In this document: positions 18,367-29,691 of the stretch, in pieces
Numbering within the stretch: position 1 is the stretch's first letter
How the letters are laid out: each line of letters starts with the position of its first letter
Assembly (NCBI RefSeq): GCF_000429505.1
Contig: NZ_AUBZ01000042.1
Location: 1-34,119, forward strand
Direction of reading: 5' to 3'
DNA: 34,119 nucleotides
Origin: Aliagarivorans taiwanensis DSM 22990
GTDB taxonomy: Bacteria; Pseudomonadota; Gammaproteobacteria; Enterobacterales; Celerinatantimonadaceae
Notes under the pieces: generated by a model
The model's database searches: none
Told to the model about the DNA's origin: nothing
The model's input: only the letters and a program-made list of their open reading frames with translations
Translations under genes and position numbers: made by a program

Positions 18367-18966
18367 CTACAGGTTAATCGGCGGTGTTAGCGGCTGTTGC
18401 GCGGTGTGCATGCCAGCGCGTTGCCACACCTGCTGCGGAGCGTGCTCGCTCTTGTAGAAAAACAAGCTCACACTGCCCAGGTTCAGGCCCCATTTGCTCG
18501 CCTTGGCCCGGTTGATTAACACATTGCCTGGCTGCAAAAACATCCAATCATCGAAGTTGACCTGCCAGGTGCGCCCATCCACCTCGAGGGCGAGCCGGTA
18601 TTGCCAGCGCAGTGCATTGCCTGCCTGCTCGCCGTGGGCTTGGCCAATCACATCATCGGCGAAGCCGACATACTTACCATCGCCTAACAGCTTGATGTGC
18701 CAGACGCGCTGTTGCAGCTCGCCATCGTCGAACACAAAGCGCTCGTCGAGCACCAGCATATCGCCTTCTACTATCCCGGTGATGTCCACGGTAAAGCTGC
18801 GCTTAAGGTTGCCGAAACGGTCTTCAAACACCCCCCAGGCCTGGGTGCGTCCCTCGAAGAAATCTTCCAACACCAGAACCGGAGAACTTTGGTCGAACTG
18901 ATTGATCTTCATACTGTTGCAACTCACTGTGCTTAGTAACACGATACCAATTACCAGCCAACGCAT
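18367..18966 (-). CDS. DUF3833 lipoprotein
   Basis: This 199-residue protein has a short signal with Cys16 (LLSTVSC) as the likely lipidation site. Threonine rather than leucine at -3 makes the lipobox weaker than usual. The body has the DUF3833 pattern: LEDFFEGRTQAWGVFEDRFG, LDERFVFDDGELQQRVWHI, the GNALRWQY region and FDDWMFLQPGNVLINRAKASKWG. It is probably an envelope protein with a lipocalin-like beta structure, but its role is unknown. It is convergent with trpS and divergent from pabA, and nothing in the neighbourhood suggests a pathway. Confidence 0.85.
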   Translation of the reverse strand: MRWLVIGIVLLSTVSCNSMKINQFDQSSPVLVLEDFFEGRTQAWGVFEDRFGNLKRSFTVDITGIVEGDMLVLDERFVFDDGELQQRVWHIKLLGDGKYVGFADDVIGQAHGEQAGNALRWQYRLALEVDGRTWQVNFDDWMFLQPGNVLINRAKASKWGLNLGSVSLFFYKSEHAPQQVWQRAGMHTAQQPLTPPINL

Positions 18967-19110
18967 GGTAAACCCTCACTTGATGTGCTTATTTGTCTAA
19001 CGCTGCTCTGAGGTGGGGCGATCAATAGTGGCCTAACGGTGAGTAAATTTGCTTTGCGCTGCGTTTTCGATTCAAATATGCGGCCTGTTGGCTGTTGCTC
19101 CGGATACCGC

Positions 19111-19692
19111 ATGCTATTGATGATCGACAATTACGATTCGTTTACCTACAACCTGTTCCAATACTTCGCGCAGTTGGGACAGGAGGTTGTGGTTAAGCGT
19201 AACGATCAGATCAGCATTGACGAGATAGACGCCATGCAGCCCAGTGCCTTAGTGATCTCTCCGGGCCCTTGCACGCCCGATGATGCCGGGATCTCGCTGC
19301 AGGCCATCGACCATTTCGCCGGCAAGCTGCCGATCCTTGGCGTGTGTCTTGGTCATCAAGCCATCGCCCAACACTTTGGTGGCCGGGTTGTGCGGGCGCG
19401 CAAGGCGATGCATGGCAAGGTTACCGCCATTACTCACAACAACCAGTCGGTGTTTAGCGGCTTACGCCAGCCGCTGAAGGTGACCCGCTATCACTCTTTG
19501 GTGGTCGATAAAGCCAGCTTGCCCGAGTGCCTTAGCGTGACCGCCTGGACCGAGAATGAGCGAGGTGAGCCGGATGAGATCATGGGATTTCAGCATCAAC
19601 ACTTGCCCATCCATGGCGTGCAGTTTCATCCCGAGAGTATTCTGACCGAGCAAGGCCTGGAGCTGCTGGATAATTTCTTGAAAATCTGCTGA
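19111..19692 (+). CDS. pabA: Glutamine amidotransferase subunit PabA/TrpG
   Basis: This 193-residue class I glutamine amidotransferase supplies ammonia to a chorismate-using partner (PabB for 4-amino-4-deoxychorismate, or TrpE for anthranilate). Signature segments are [26 protein letters not shown], the nucleophile region [15 protein letters not shown] and the His-Glu pair in VQFHPES. The ATG at 19111 is used because the family starts at MLLxIDNYDSF. The reading frame extends 24 codons further upstream without family similarity. No pabB or trpE is adjacent. The position directly before astC matches other Alteromonadales, where the gene is usually called pabA, but the sequence alone cannot separate PabA from TrpG. 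Confidence 0.9.
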   Translation: MLLMIDNYDSFTYNLFQYFAQLGQEVVVKRNDQISIDEIDAMQPSALVISPGPCTPDDAGISLQAIDHFAGKLPILGVCLGHQAIAQHFGGRVVRARKAMHGKVTAITHNNQSVFSGLRQPLKVTRYHSLVVDKASLPECLSVTAWTENERGEPDEIMGFQHQHLPIHGVQFHPESILTEQGLELLDNFLKIC

Positions 19693-19722
19693 AAAAGCGC
19701 GTTAAATCCACGATAAAACCGC

Positions 19723-19752
19723 TTGAAAAAATATTCTCTTTGTTAGCATAAT
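19723..19752 (+). promoter_or_regulatory. Candidate promoter for the ast operon
   Basis: TTGAAA (19723-19728) and CATAAT (19747-19752) are separated by 18 bases and would start transcription near 19759, giving a leader of about 215 bases. Both hexamers lie inside the two ArgR-box-like sequences described separately. Confidence 0.5.
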
Positions 19753-19758
19753 TACTCA
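19724..19758. promoter_or_regulatory. Pair of candidate ArgR boxes upstream of astC
   Basis: TGAAAAAATATTCT (19724-19737) matches the 14-base ARG-box core TGAAT-WWWW-ATTCA except at two symmetric positions. A second, weaker copy, AGCATAATTACTCA (19745-19758), has three mismatches. Their centres are 21 bases apart, the normal spacing of tandem ARG boxes bound by an ArgR hexamer. The location before arginine-catabolism genes fits. Confidence 0.55.
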
Positions 19759-21185
<1,427 letters not shown>

Positions 21186-21230
21186 GCGCCGCAACATCCA
21201 TAACACTTACTGGATAAGGAGTTCCTGTAG

Positions 21231-23746
<2,516 letters not shown>

Positions 23747-23761
23747 CTTCGGGCCCAGGTT

Positions 23762-23798
23762 TTTAGCGAAGGTCTAAGCGTTTAGCGACAGGTCTAAG
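23762..23798 (+). repeat. Two imperfect direct repeats between astD and the DUF1338 gene
   Basis: TTTAGCGAAGGTCTAAG (23762-23778) and TTTAGCGACAGGTCTAAG (23781-23798) differ by one base and one insertion. They lie in the 88-base gap after astD. Their role is unknown, and they may have arisen by slippage. Confidence 0.7.
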
Positions 23799-23834
23799 TG
23801 ACAAGTGAGTTCCAGACAGTGGCAAGGAGGCTAC

Positions 23835-24632
23835 ATGACACCGCAACTGCTATTTGAACGCCTTTGGCAGCAATACCTCAGTGTATCCCCCAGCGCGGAG
23901 GCGATTCATCAGCTGCTTGGCCAAGGGGAGGCGATCATCAACGATCATATTGCCCTGCGCAGCTATAACCTCCCCGGGCAGGGCATCGCTGCCTTGGCCC
24001 AGCATTTGCTGGCGCTTGGCTATCGCGAGGGTGGCAGCTACCACTTCGCCAACAAGCATCTGGATGCGCGTCACTACGAGCACGACGATGAGCGTCTGCC
24101 CAAGGTGTTTATCAGCGAGTTGCAGGTGGAAAGCCTGTCAGAGCCCGCTCAGCAGCTGGTTCGCGCGTTAGCCGGGCAGGTCAGTAGTGAGCTATATCAG
24201 CAGCCTTCGGTGTTGTTCTCAGGGCGGCCTTGGCAGCTTAGTTACGCTGAGTACCAGAGTTTGCTGAGCGAGAGCGAATACGCCGCCTGGCTGGCCGCCT
24301 TTGGCTATCGCGCCAACCACTTCACCGTATCGGTCAATCACTTGAGTGGTTTCGGCAGCTTAGAGCAGGTGAATCAGGTGCTGCGTGAGGCGGGTTTTGC
24401 ACTTAACAGCGTAGGGGGTGAGATCAAGGGATCGCCGGCGGTATTGCTGGAGCAGAGTGCCACGCTGGCAGACAAGGTGGAGGTGAGCTTTAGCGACGGC
24501 AGCTATACCATCCCCGCCTGCTTTTACGAGTTTGCCCGGCGCTACCCAGCGGCTGACGGCAAGCTCTATCAAGGCTTTGTGGAAGCCTCGGCGGATAAGA
24601 TCTTCTCCAGTACCGATACCTCCCAGCAATAA
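23835..24632 (+). CDS. DUF1338 protein (2-oxoadipate dioxygenase/decarboxylase superfamily)
   Basis: This 265-residue protein belongs to the DUF1338 family by the segments INDHIALRSYNLPGQGIAALAQHLLALGY, YRANHFTVSVNHLSGF and the C-terminal YTIPACFYEFARRYP. Family members have a vicinal-oxygen-chelate-like fold with a non-haem iron bound by two His and one Glu, and His in NDHIALR and in ANHFTVSVNH are likely ligands. HglS of Pseudomonas, the studied member, decarboxylates 2-oxoadipate to 2-hydroxyglutarate in lysine catabolism. That protein is much longer (over 400 residues), so this is a shorter branch whose substrate is not known. AAGGAGG fixes the ATG at 23835. It follows astD in the same direction and a terminator closes the unit, which suggests a role in amino-acid breakdown. 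Confidence 0.85.
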   Translation: MTPQLLFERLWQQYLSVSPSAEAIHQLLGQGEAIINDHIALRSYNLPGQGIAALAQHLLALGYREGGSYHFANKHLDARHYEHDDERLPKVFISELQVESLSEPAQQLVRALAGQVSSELYQQPSVLFSGRPWQLSYAEYQSLLSESEYAAWLAAFGYRANHFTVSVNHLSGFGSLEQVNQVLREAGFALNSVGGEIKGSPAVLLEQSATLADKVEVSFSDGSYTIPACFYEFARRYPAADGKLYQGFVEASADKIFSSTDTSQQ

Positions 24633-24653
24633 GGACGGGTCACACAGATACAA

Positions 24654-24677
24654 AAAAGGCCGCTTGCGCGGCCTTTT
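24654..24677. terminator. Bidirectional terminator between the ast unit and crp
   Basis: A perfect 10-bp stem (AAAAGGCCGC with GCGGCCTTTT), TTGC loop, and A and T runs on both sides lie between two convergent genes. Confidence 0.94.
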
Positions 24678-24693
24678 GTCGTTACGGTCAGCC

Positions 24694-25332
24694 CTAGCGG
24701 GTGCCGTAAACTACGATGGTCTTACCATGAGCGGTAATCAAACCTTGCTCTTCCAGCATCTTCAGAATACGGCCCACGGTTTCGCGTGAACAGCCAACGA
24801 TCTGGCCAATCTCTTGGCGGGTGATCTTGATCTGCATGCCATCTGGGTGAGTCATTGCATCGGGTTGCTTGGCGAGGTTAAGCAGCGTTTGTGCGATGCG
24901 ACCGGTTACGTCCAAGAAGGCCAAATCGCCCACTTTCTGGCTGGTAACCTGCAGGCGCATAGCCATCTGACCGGATAAGCGCATCAGGATCTCAGGGTTA
25001 ACCTGAATCAGCTGACGGAACTTTTTGTATGAAATCTCAGCCACTTCGCATGGGCTCTTGGCGCGGATCCAAGCGGTGCGGATGGGGTTTTCAGTGTCTT
25101 CAAACAGACCCAGTTCACCCATAAAGTCGCCCTGATTCAGGTAAGACAGGATCATCTCCTTGCCTTCCTCATCTTTGATCCGTACCGCAACAGAACCTTT
25201 AACGATGTAGTACAAGGTCTCGGCTTTTTCGCCGGCGTGGATCAGGGTGCTCTTTGATGGGTATTTATGAATGTGACAGTGCGAAAGGAACCATTCCATC
25301 ACTGGATCAGCTTGGGGTTTGCCAATTACCAT
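24694..25332 (-). CDS. crp: cAMP receptor protein (CRP), global regulator
   Basis: This 212-residue protein is very similar to E. coli CRP (210). The cyclic-nucleotide beta-roll has [29 protein letters not shown] (Glu73) and the phosphate-site arginine in RTAW. The dimer helix contains Thr130 and Ser131 (QVTSQKVG). The recognition helix is fully conserved ([23 protein letters not shown]). It binds cAMP and controls carbon use and, in Shewanella-like bacteria, anaerobic respiration. Compared with my memory of the E. coli protein there is a two-residue insertion just before the phosphate-binding Arg, and the next residue is Thr instead of Ser. It is divergent from yhfA, as in E. coli. Confidence 0.97.
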   Translation of the reverse strand: MVIGKPQADPVMEWFLSHCHIHKYPSKSTLIHAGEKAETLYYIVKGSVAVRIKDEEGKEMILSYLNQGDFMGELGLFEDTENPIRTAWIRAKSPCEVAEISYKKFRQLIQVNPEILMRLSGQMAMRLQVTSQKVGDLAFLDVTGRIAQTLLNLAKQPDAMTHPDGMQIKITRQEIGQIVGCSRETVGRILKMLEEQGLITAHGKTIVVYGTR

Positions 25333-25541
25333 AAAGTAAATATCCTCAGTCTTTTTAACGACTTACTACTTCGTTGAGCAGCAAGCATTTTTATTGTTAT
25401 GGTCATCCATTACTTGCCCTAGCATATTAGGCTTAAGTGCTCCCTGCAAGGCTTTCTCATCAGCAGCATACTTTATGCACTGGTAACGGAGATTGACCTA
25501 GATTAAGCTGTGCCGATTTTCATTTAGTCGGAGATATGTCG
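25333..25541. promoter_or_regulatory. Divergent promoter region of crp and yhfA
   Basis: These 209 bases serve both genes. TTGACCTAGATTAA (25493-25506) matches the FNR-type palindrome TTGAT-N4-ATCAA in 8 of 10 positions. TGTGCCGATTTTCATT (25509-25524) is a 7-of-10 match to the CRP palindrome TGTGA-N6-TCACA. Either could be chance. I could not assign -35/-10 elements with confidence. Confidence 0.35.
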
Positions 25542-25943
25542 ATGCAAGCCCGTGTGACCTGGTCGAATAAACTGCAGTTTGTTGGCCATAGCCAATCTGG
25601 CCACGAAATTATTATGGACGGTGAAGGCCAGAAAGGGCCGAGCCCGATGGAATATGTACTGATGGCCGCTGGTGGTTGTAGCTCGGTGGATGTGGTCAGC
25701 ATTTTGGAGAAGGCGCGCCAACTCGTGACTGGTTGTCAGGTTGAACTGCAATCTGAGCGTGCAGAGAGTGCCCCTCGGGTGTTCACTAAGATTAACCTGC
25801 ACTTTACCGTGACCGGTACTGATCTCAGCGAGAAGCACGTCGCCCGTGCGGTAAGCCTGAGCATGGATAAGTACTGCTCGGTGTCGTTGATGCTGGAGAA
25901 GCACTGCGAGATCACCCACAGCTATGAGATTCAAGTAGCCTAA
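25542..25943 (+). CDS. yhfA: OsmC-family protein YhfA
   Basis: From the second ATG this 133-residue protein begins MQARVTWSNKLQFVG, which aligns with the start of E. coli YhfA and has GGAG about eight bases upstream. An ATG two codons earlier (25536) sits too close to that site. The OsmC fold is shown by GPSPMEYVLMAAGGCSSVDVVSIL and DKYCSVSLMLEKHCEITHSYE, which contain the two cysteines that act in peroxide reduction in OsmC/Ohr proteins. The YhfA branch has no settled physiological role. It is convergent with prkB, and the crp-yhfA pairing is conserved in E. coli. Confidence 0.92.
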   Translation: MQARVTWSNKLQFVGHSQSGHEIIMDGEGQKGPSPMEYVLMAAGGCSSVDVVSILEKARQLVTGCQVELQSERAESAPRVFTKINLHFTVTGTDLSEKHVARAVSLSMDKYCSVSLMLEKHCEITHSYEIQVA

Positions 25944-25972
25944 GGTGAAAGATAAAGCGGGCGGCGCTGGCC

Positions 25973-26842
25973 CTAGCGGATTTTTCCGGTTTCCATGAGC
26001 TGTTGAATCATCGGCGATAGGATCAGCTCCATCGCGAAGCCCATCTTCCCGCCCGGTACCACGATGGTATTGCGGCGGGACATATACGCCCCATCAATCA
26101 TCGACAGCAAGAAAGGAAAGTCGATGTTCTTAATCCCCCGAAAACGGATCACCAACATACTCTCATCCAGGCTGGGAATGGTCTTGGCGCTGAAGGGGTT
26201 AGAGGTATCTACCGTGGGCACCCGCTGAAAGTTAATATGGGTGCGAGAAAATTGCGGAGTGATGTAGTTGATGTAATCGTCCATCGAGCGGACGATAGAC
26301 TCTTGCACCGCCTCACGGGAGTGGCCGCGTTCGGTGGTATCGCGCACCAACTTTTGGATCCACTCCAAGTTAACGATGGGCACCATGCCTATTAAAAAGT
26401 CGACCTTCGAGGCGACGTTCTTTTCATCCCAGACCACCCCGCCATGTAGGCCCTCGTAGAACAGCACATCGGTATCGCTGGGCAGATCTTGCCATGGGGT
26501 GAAAGTGCCCGGCATTTGATTGTAGGGCACCGCTTCATCGAAGGTGTGTAGGTAGCGGCGGTACTGGCCGGTACCATCTTCGCCGTATTGCTTAAAGAAC
26601 TCATACAGCAAATCGAAGTCGTTGGCCTCGGGGCCAAAGTAGCTGATGTGCTTGCCATGCTCGCGCGCTTTGCGAATAGCCACATCCATCTCCGGGCGGG
26701 TATAGCGATGGAAGCTGTCGCCTTCAATAAATGCGGCGTTCAGCTTGTGCTGCCGGAACAGGTGGGCAAACACTTCGCTGGTGGTGGAAGTGCCCGCGCC
26801 AGAGGAACCGGTGATCGCAATAATGGGATGTTTAGCTGACAT
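25973..26842 (-). CDS. prkB: Phosphoribulokinase-like protein PrkB
   Basis: This 289-residue protein has the same length as E. coli PrkB, with P-loop GSSGAGTST near the N-terminus, then EGDSFHRYTRPEMD, YFGPEANDFDLL, LFYEGLHGGVV and VRDTTERGHSREAV, all typical of the proteobacterial phosphoribulokinase family. True phosphoribulokinase makes ribulose 1,5-bisphosphate for RuBisCO, but this subgroup occurs in bacteria without a Calvin cycle and its substrate is uncertain. It is the third gene of yheT-yheU-prkB on the minus strand, the same set as in E. coli. Confidence 0.93.
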   Translation of the reverse strand: MSAKHPIIAITGSSGAGTSTTSEVFAHLFRQHKLNAAFIEGDSFHRYTRPEMDVAIRKAREHGKHISYFGPEANDFDLLYEFFKQYGEDGTGQYRRYLHTFDEAVPYNQMPGTFTPWQDLPSDTDVLFYEGLHGGVVWDEKNVASKVDFLIGMVPIVNLEWIQKLVRDTTERGHSREAVQESIVRSMDDYINYITPQFSRTHINFQRVPTVDTSNPFSAKTIPSLDESMLVIRFRGIKNIDFPFLLSMIDGAYMSRRNTIVVPGGKMGFAMELILSPMIQQLMETGKIR

Positions 26843-26875
26843 GAGGTCCGTTACTCAATGGGTTATCAACACTTG

Positions 26876-27133
26876 TTATAAGCCTTGGCTTTCGTCTTGG
26901 TCAAGTCGCTGGGCCTCACTAAAGCGGCTTTTCTCCATCAGATTGACGCTTTCATGCAGCTCTGAGTAGACGATCAGCACCTCGTCTTTGGTGATCTGTC
27001 GCTTGACCGCCAAGCGCTTTTCTTCCAGCGAGACTTCTTGCTCGCCGTAGTCGGTGCCCTCACGTAGCACGAAGCTATCGATCAGGTTATTCAAGGTCTC
27101 TTCGGGGAGCTGTTGCCAGGGGATAATCAGCAT
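26876..27133 (-). CDS. yheU: UPF0270 protein YheU
   Basis: This 85-residue protein has the family core [59 protein letters not shown] and VNLMEKSRF, close to E. coli YheU (72 residues) with a slightly longer acidic tail. Its function is unknown. It lies nine bases after yheT and 33 bases before prkB, so the three are probably co-transcribed. Confidence 0.93.
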   Translation of the reverse strand: MLIIPWQQLPEETLNNLIDSFVLREGTDYGEQEVSLEEKRLAVKRQITKDEVLIVYSELHESVNLMEKSRFSEAQRLDQDESQGL

Positions 27134-27142
27134 GATCTTTCT

Positions 27143-28120
27143 CTAATTGTTAGCTGGTTGCAGCTGTTGGCTGAACCATAGCGGTATGGCTTCTTCCAGC
27201 CAAAAGCGCGGGCGCCACAGACTACCATGGACAAAGCCTACATGCCCGCCGGTGTCGCTCAAGCGATACTCCACCGCTGCAGACAGCTGGTGTGCCTGAG
27301 GGATCACCCGCTTGTCCATGAAAGGATCGTCGGCGGAGTGCAGCAGCAGGGTGGGAATGGCGATGTGTTTGAGCTTACCCAACCCGCTGCAGCGTTGGTA
27401 GTAGTCATCGGCGCCGGCAAAGCCATGGGCTGGCGCGGTGTAGTGTTGGTCAAACTCCCAAAAGTTACGCCATTGCGCGACCTGCTCCGGCGCCAGTGGT
27501 GCGCTCTGCTGTTGGCGGATCTTGCGCTGCAGGTTGCGCTTCATGCGGCTAAGCAGGTGGTGCTGATAGACCCGCGAGAAGCCACGTTGGATAGACTCCG
27601 AGCAGGCGGCCAAATCAAGCGGTGGCGATACCAGTGCAGCCCCTTTCACTCGCGAATGGGGCGTATCGGCAAGGTAGTTCGCTAGCAGGTTACCGCCCAG
27701 TGAGTAGCCTAGCAGCAGCAAGGGGCTATTGCTGAAACGCTCGGCCAAGGTGTCGATCACTTCGCCGGCAAAGGCACTGTCGCCGCTGTGGTAGCTGCGC
27801 CACTGGCGATTACTGCGCCCACTGCAGCCGCGAAAGTGCACCAATACCACAGCCCAGCCTTGCGCAGCCAACGCTGGTAAGATGCACTTGGCGTAGGGCG
27901 AGTGCACCGAGCCCTCTAGGCCATGGAAGACGATCGCGAGTGGTTGCTGCTCGCCGGGAGGCTGAACAGTTGGGTGCCACGCCAAATCGACAAAATCGCC
28001 GTCGCTTAAGGTCAGCTCCTCCCACTCCAAGGGGATCTGCTGATTACGCTTGTACCAAGTGGGAAGCAGGGTTTGCAGGTGACGATTGCGCGCCCACCAT
28101 GGCGCATTAAAGGCTGTCAA
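27143..28120 (-). CDS. yheT: Alpha/beta hydrolase YheT
   Basis: This protein belongs to the YheT/EstB-like alpha/beta hydrolases: FNAPWWARNRHLQTLLPTWYKR, LTLSDGDFVDLAWH, VFHGLEGSVHSPYAK, the nucleophile elbow LLLGYSLGGNLLANYLA (Ser in GYSLG), and the acid and His regions SADDPFMDK and DTGGHVGFVHG. The start is uncertain: no ATG or GTG occurs near the family N-terminus. The TTG at 28120 (TTGACAGCCTTTAATGC) gives 325 residues, close to E. coli YheT (340). A much earlier ATG-type start near 28350 would add about 80 non-family residues and overlap the divergent dehydrogenase. The substrate is unknown. Confidence 0.85.
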   Translation of the reverse strand: MTAFNAPWWARNRHLQTLLPTWYKRNQQIPLEWEELTLSDGDFVDLAWHPTVQPPGEQQPLAIVFHGLEGSVHSPYAKCILPALAAQGWAVVLVHFRGCSGRSNRQWRSYHSGDSAFAGEVIDTLAERFSNSPLLLLGYSLGGNLLANYLADTPHSRVKGAALVSPPLDLAACSESIQRGFSRVYQHHLLSRMKRNLQRKIRQQQSAPLAPEQVAQWRNFWEFDQHYTAPAHGFAGADDYYQRCSGLGKLKHIAIPTLLLHSADDPFMDKRVIPQAHQLSAAVEYRLSDTGGHVGFVHGSLWRPRFWLEEAIPLWFSQQLQPANN

Positions 28121-28229
28121 AGAATCACTACCACATTGTTCAATCTGATCAGCACTATGCGGATCTCGCTCACAAGGATCAAGTCTGGCGAGGCGCAGAT
28201 GTTTGACTTCGTATCGGAACGCCCTATCG

Positions 28230-28240
28230 TGGTTGGACCA
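28230..28240. promoter_or_regulatory. FadR-like palindrome upstream of the aldehyde dehydrogenase
   Basis: TGGTTGGACCA lies 15 bases before the dehydrogenase ATG. It keeps the TGGT...ACCA core of the FadR operator found before E. coli fatty-acid genes, but the flanking bases match poorly. Confidence 0.3.
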
Positions 28241-28255
28241 GCAGGGAGAGTGTCT

Positions 28256-29683
28256 ATGTCGAGTCAACCGGCGCTTGAGCAAGCGCCTGCAAGTCAAGCC
28301 TATCTGGAGGGGCAGCTCCAAGAGCTTCAACACATTTTTAATCAGGGGCGACATCCCGATCTCGCTACCCGGCAACATAGCCTTAAGCAGCTCGAAGCAA
28401 TGCTGCTAGAGAACAGTGATGCTATCTGCCATGCCATCAACCAAGACTTTGGCCATCGCAGTCGTGATGAAACTCGCCTGATTGAACTGTTTCCGGCACT
28501 GAGTGCGGTTCGCCACAGTCGCAAACACCTTAAGCGCTGGCTAAAACCGCAGCAGCGGCAGGTAAGTTGGTGGTTTGCGGGCGCGCGCAACCGCGTGCAG
28601 GCGCAGCCCTTGGGTGTAGTCGGGATTGTAGTGCCCTGGAACTACCCTTTGCTGCTGGCTATCGGCCCGCTAGTGGACGCATTGGCTGCGGGCAACCGGG
28701 TGATGATAAAGATGTCGGAGCACAGCCTGCAGTTAAGCGAGCTGCTGGCTGAGCTAACAGAGCGCTACCTCGGCCGTGAGTGGGTGAGGGTAGTGAGCGA
28801 TCCCGAGGCCGAGCTAGGGCCGCTGTTCAGCACCTTGGCCTTTGATCATCTGGTGTTTACCGGCTCCACCCCTACCGGGCGGCGAGTGATGCAATCGGCC
28901 AGTGTTAATCTCACTCCGGTTACCCTCGAGCTTGGTGGAAAGTCGCCGGTACTGATTGCCGATGACTACCCCATCGACAAAGCTGCCCAACGGATCATGA
29001 TGGGTAAAAGCCTCAATGCCGGGCAGACCTGCGTAGCACCCGACTATGTGCTGTTGCCTGCCGGCAAGCAGCAAGCCTTTGTGGATGCCTGTCGCCACTA
29101 TTGCCAGCGGCATCTTCCGCAGGTCGACAATGATGCCTATACCAGCATTATCCATCGGCGCTTTTACGAGCGGCTGGATGCGATGACCAAACAAGCCAAG
29201 AGTGATGGCGCCGAGGTGGTGGTGCTGCAACAAGGTGAAGCCGAAGGGAAGTATCCGCTGAGTGTGATCCTTAATCCGGCACTGACCAGCCAAGTAATGC
29301 GCGAAGAGATCTTCGGCCCCTTATTGCCGGTGCTGGAATACCAGAAGTTTGACTCGGCGCTCAAGCAAGTAAATCAGGCCGATAAACCGCTGGCGCTGTA
29401 TCTGTTCTCTGACGATAGCGCGCTGCAGCAGCGGGTGATAGGGCAGACCCTCTCTGGCGGCGTCGCGCTCAATGATGTGCTAATGCACGTTGGCCAGCAC
29501 GACTTGCCGTTTGGTGGGGTCGGCCCCAGTGGTATGGGCCACTACCACGGCCGCGATGGCTTCCTGCAATTTTCTAAGCTTCGACCTGTGTTTAAGCAAG
29601 CCCGATTGAGTGCCGGGCGCTTGATGCGCCCTCCCTATGGGCGGCTGTTTCAGGTTATTATCGACCGGATGTTAGGAAAATAA
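28256..29683 (+). CDS. Coniferyl-aldehyde-dehydrogenase-type NAD(P)-dependent aldehyde dehydrogenase
   Basis: This 475-residue class 3-like aldehyde dehydrogenase has GVVGIVVPWNYPLLLAIGPL, VFTGSTPTGRRVMQ (cofactor loop), the catalytic Glu in VTLELGGKSPVLIADD, the catalytic Cys in NAGQTCVAPDYVLLP, and EEIFGPLLPVLEY. HRSRDETRLIELFPALSAVRHSRKHLKRWLKP is typical of the branch annotated as coniferyl aldehyde dehydrogenase (CalB-like). Members probably oxidise fatty or aromatic aldehydes, so the name should not be read as proof of lignin metabolism. GGGAGAG five bases upstream of 28256 fixes the start. The frame extends 61 codons upstream without similarity. It is divergent from yheT and followed after eight bases by a small membrane gene, probably co-transcribed. 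Confidence 0.9.
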   Translation: MSSQPALEQAPASQAYLEGQLQELQHIFNQGRHPDLATRQHSLKQLEAMLLENSDAICHAINQDFGHRSRDETRLIELFPALSAVRHSRKHLKRWLKPQQRQVSWWFAGARNRVQAQPLGVVGIVVPWNYPLLLAIGPLVDALAAGNRVMIKMSEHSLQLSELLAELTERYLGREWVRVVSDPEAELGPLFSTLAFDHLVFTGSTPTGRRVMQSASVNLTPVTLELGGKSPVLIADDYPIDKAAQRIMMGKSLNAGQTCVAPDYVLLPAGKQQAFVDACRHYCQRHLPQVDNDAYTSIIHRRFYERLDAMTKQAKSDGAEVVVLQQGEAEGKYPLSVILNPALTSQVMREEIFGPLLPVLEYQKFDSALKQVNQADKPLALYLFSDDSALQQRVIGQTLSGGVALNDVLMHVGQHDLPFGGVGPSGMGHYHGRDGFLQFSKLRPVFKQARLSAGRLMRPPYGRLFQVIIDRMLGK

Positions 29684-29691
29684 GGACCGCT

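Noticed and set aside
25509-25524. CRP binding site between crp and yhfA
   Set aside because: Only 7 of 10 half-site positions match, and the right arm is degenerate. It is mentioned within the promoter region but not called as a separate site.
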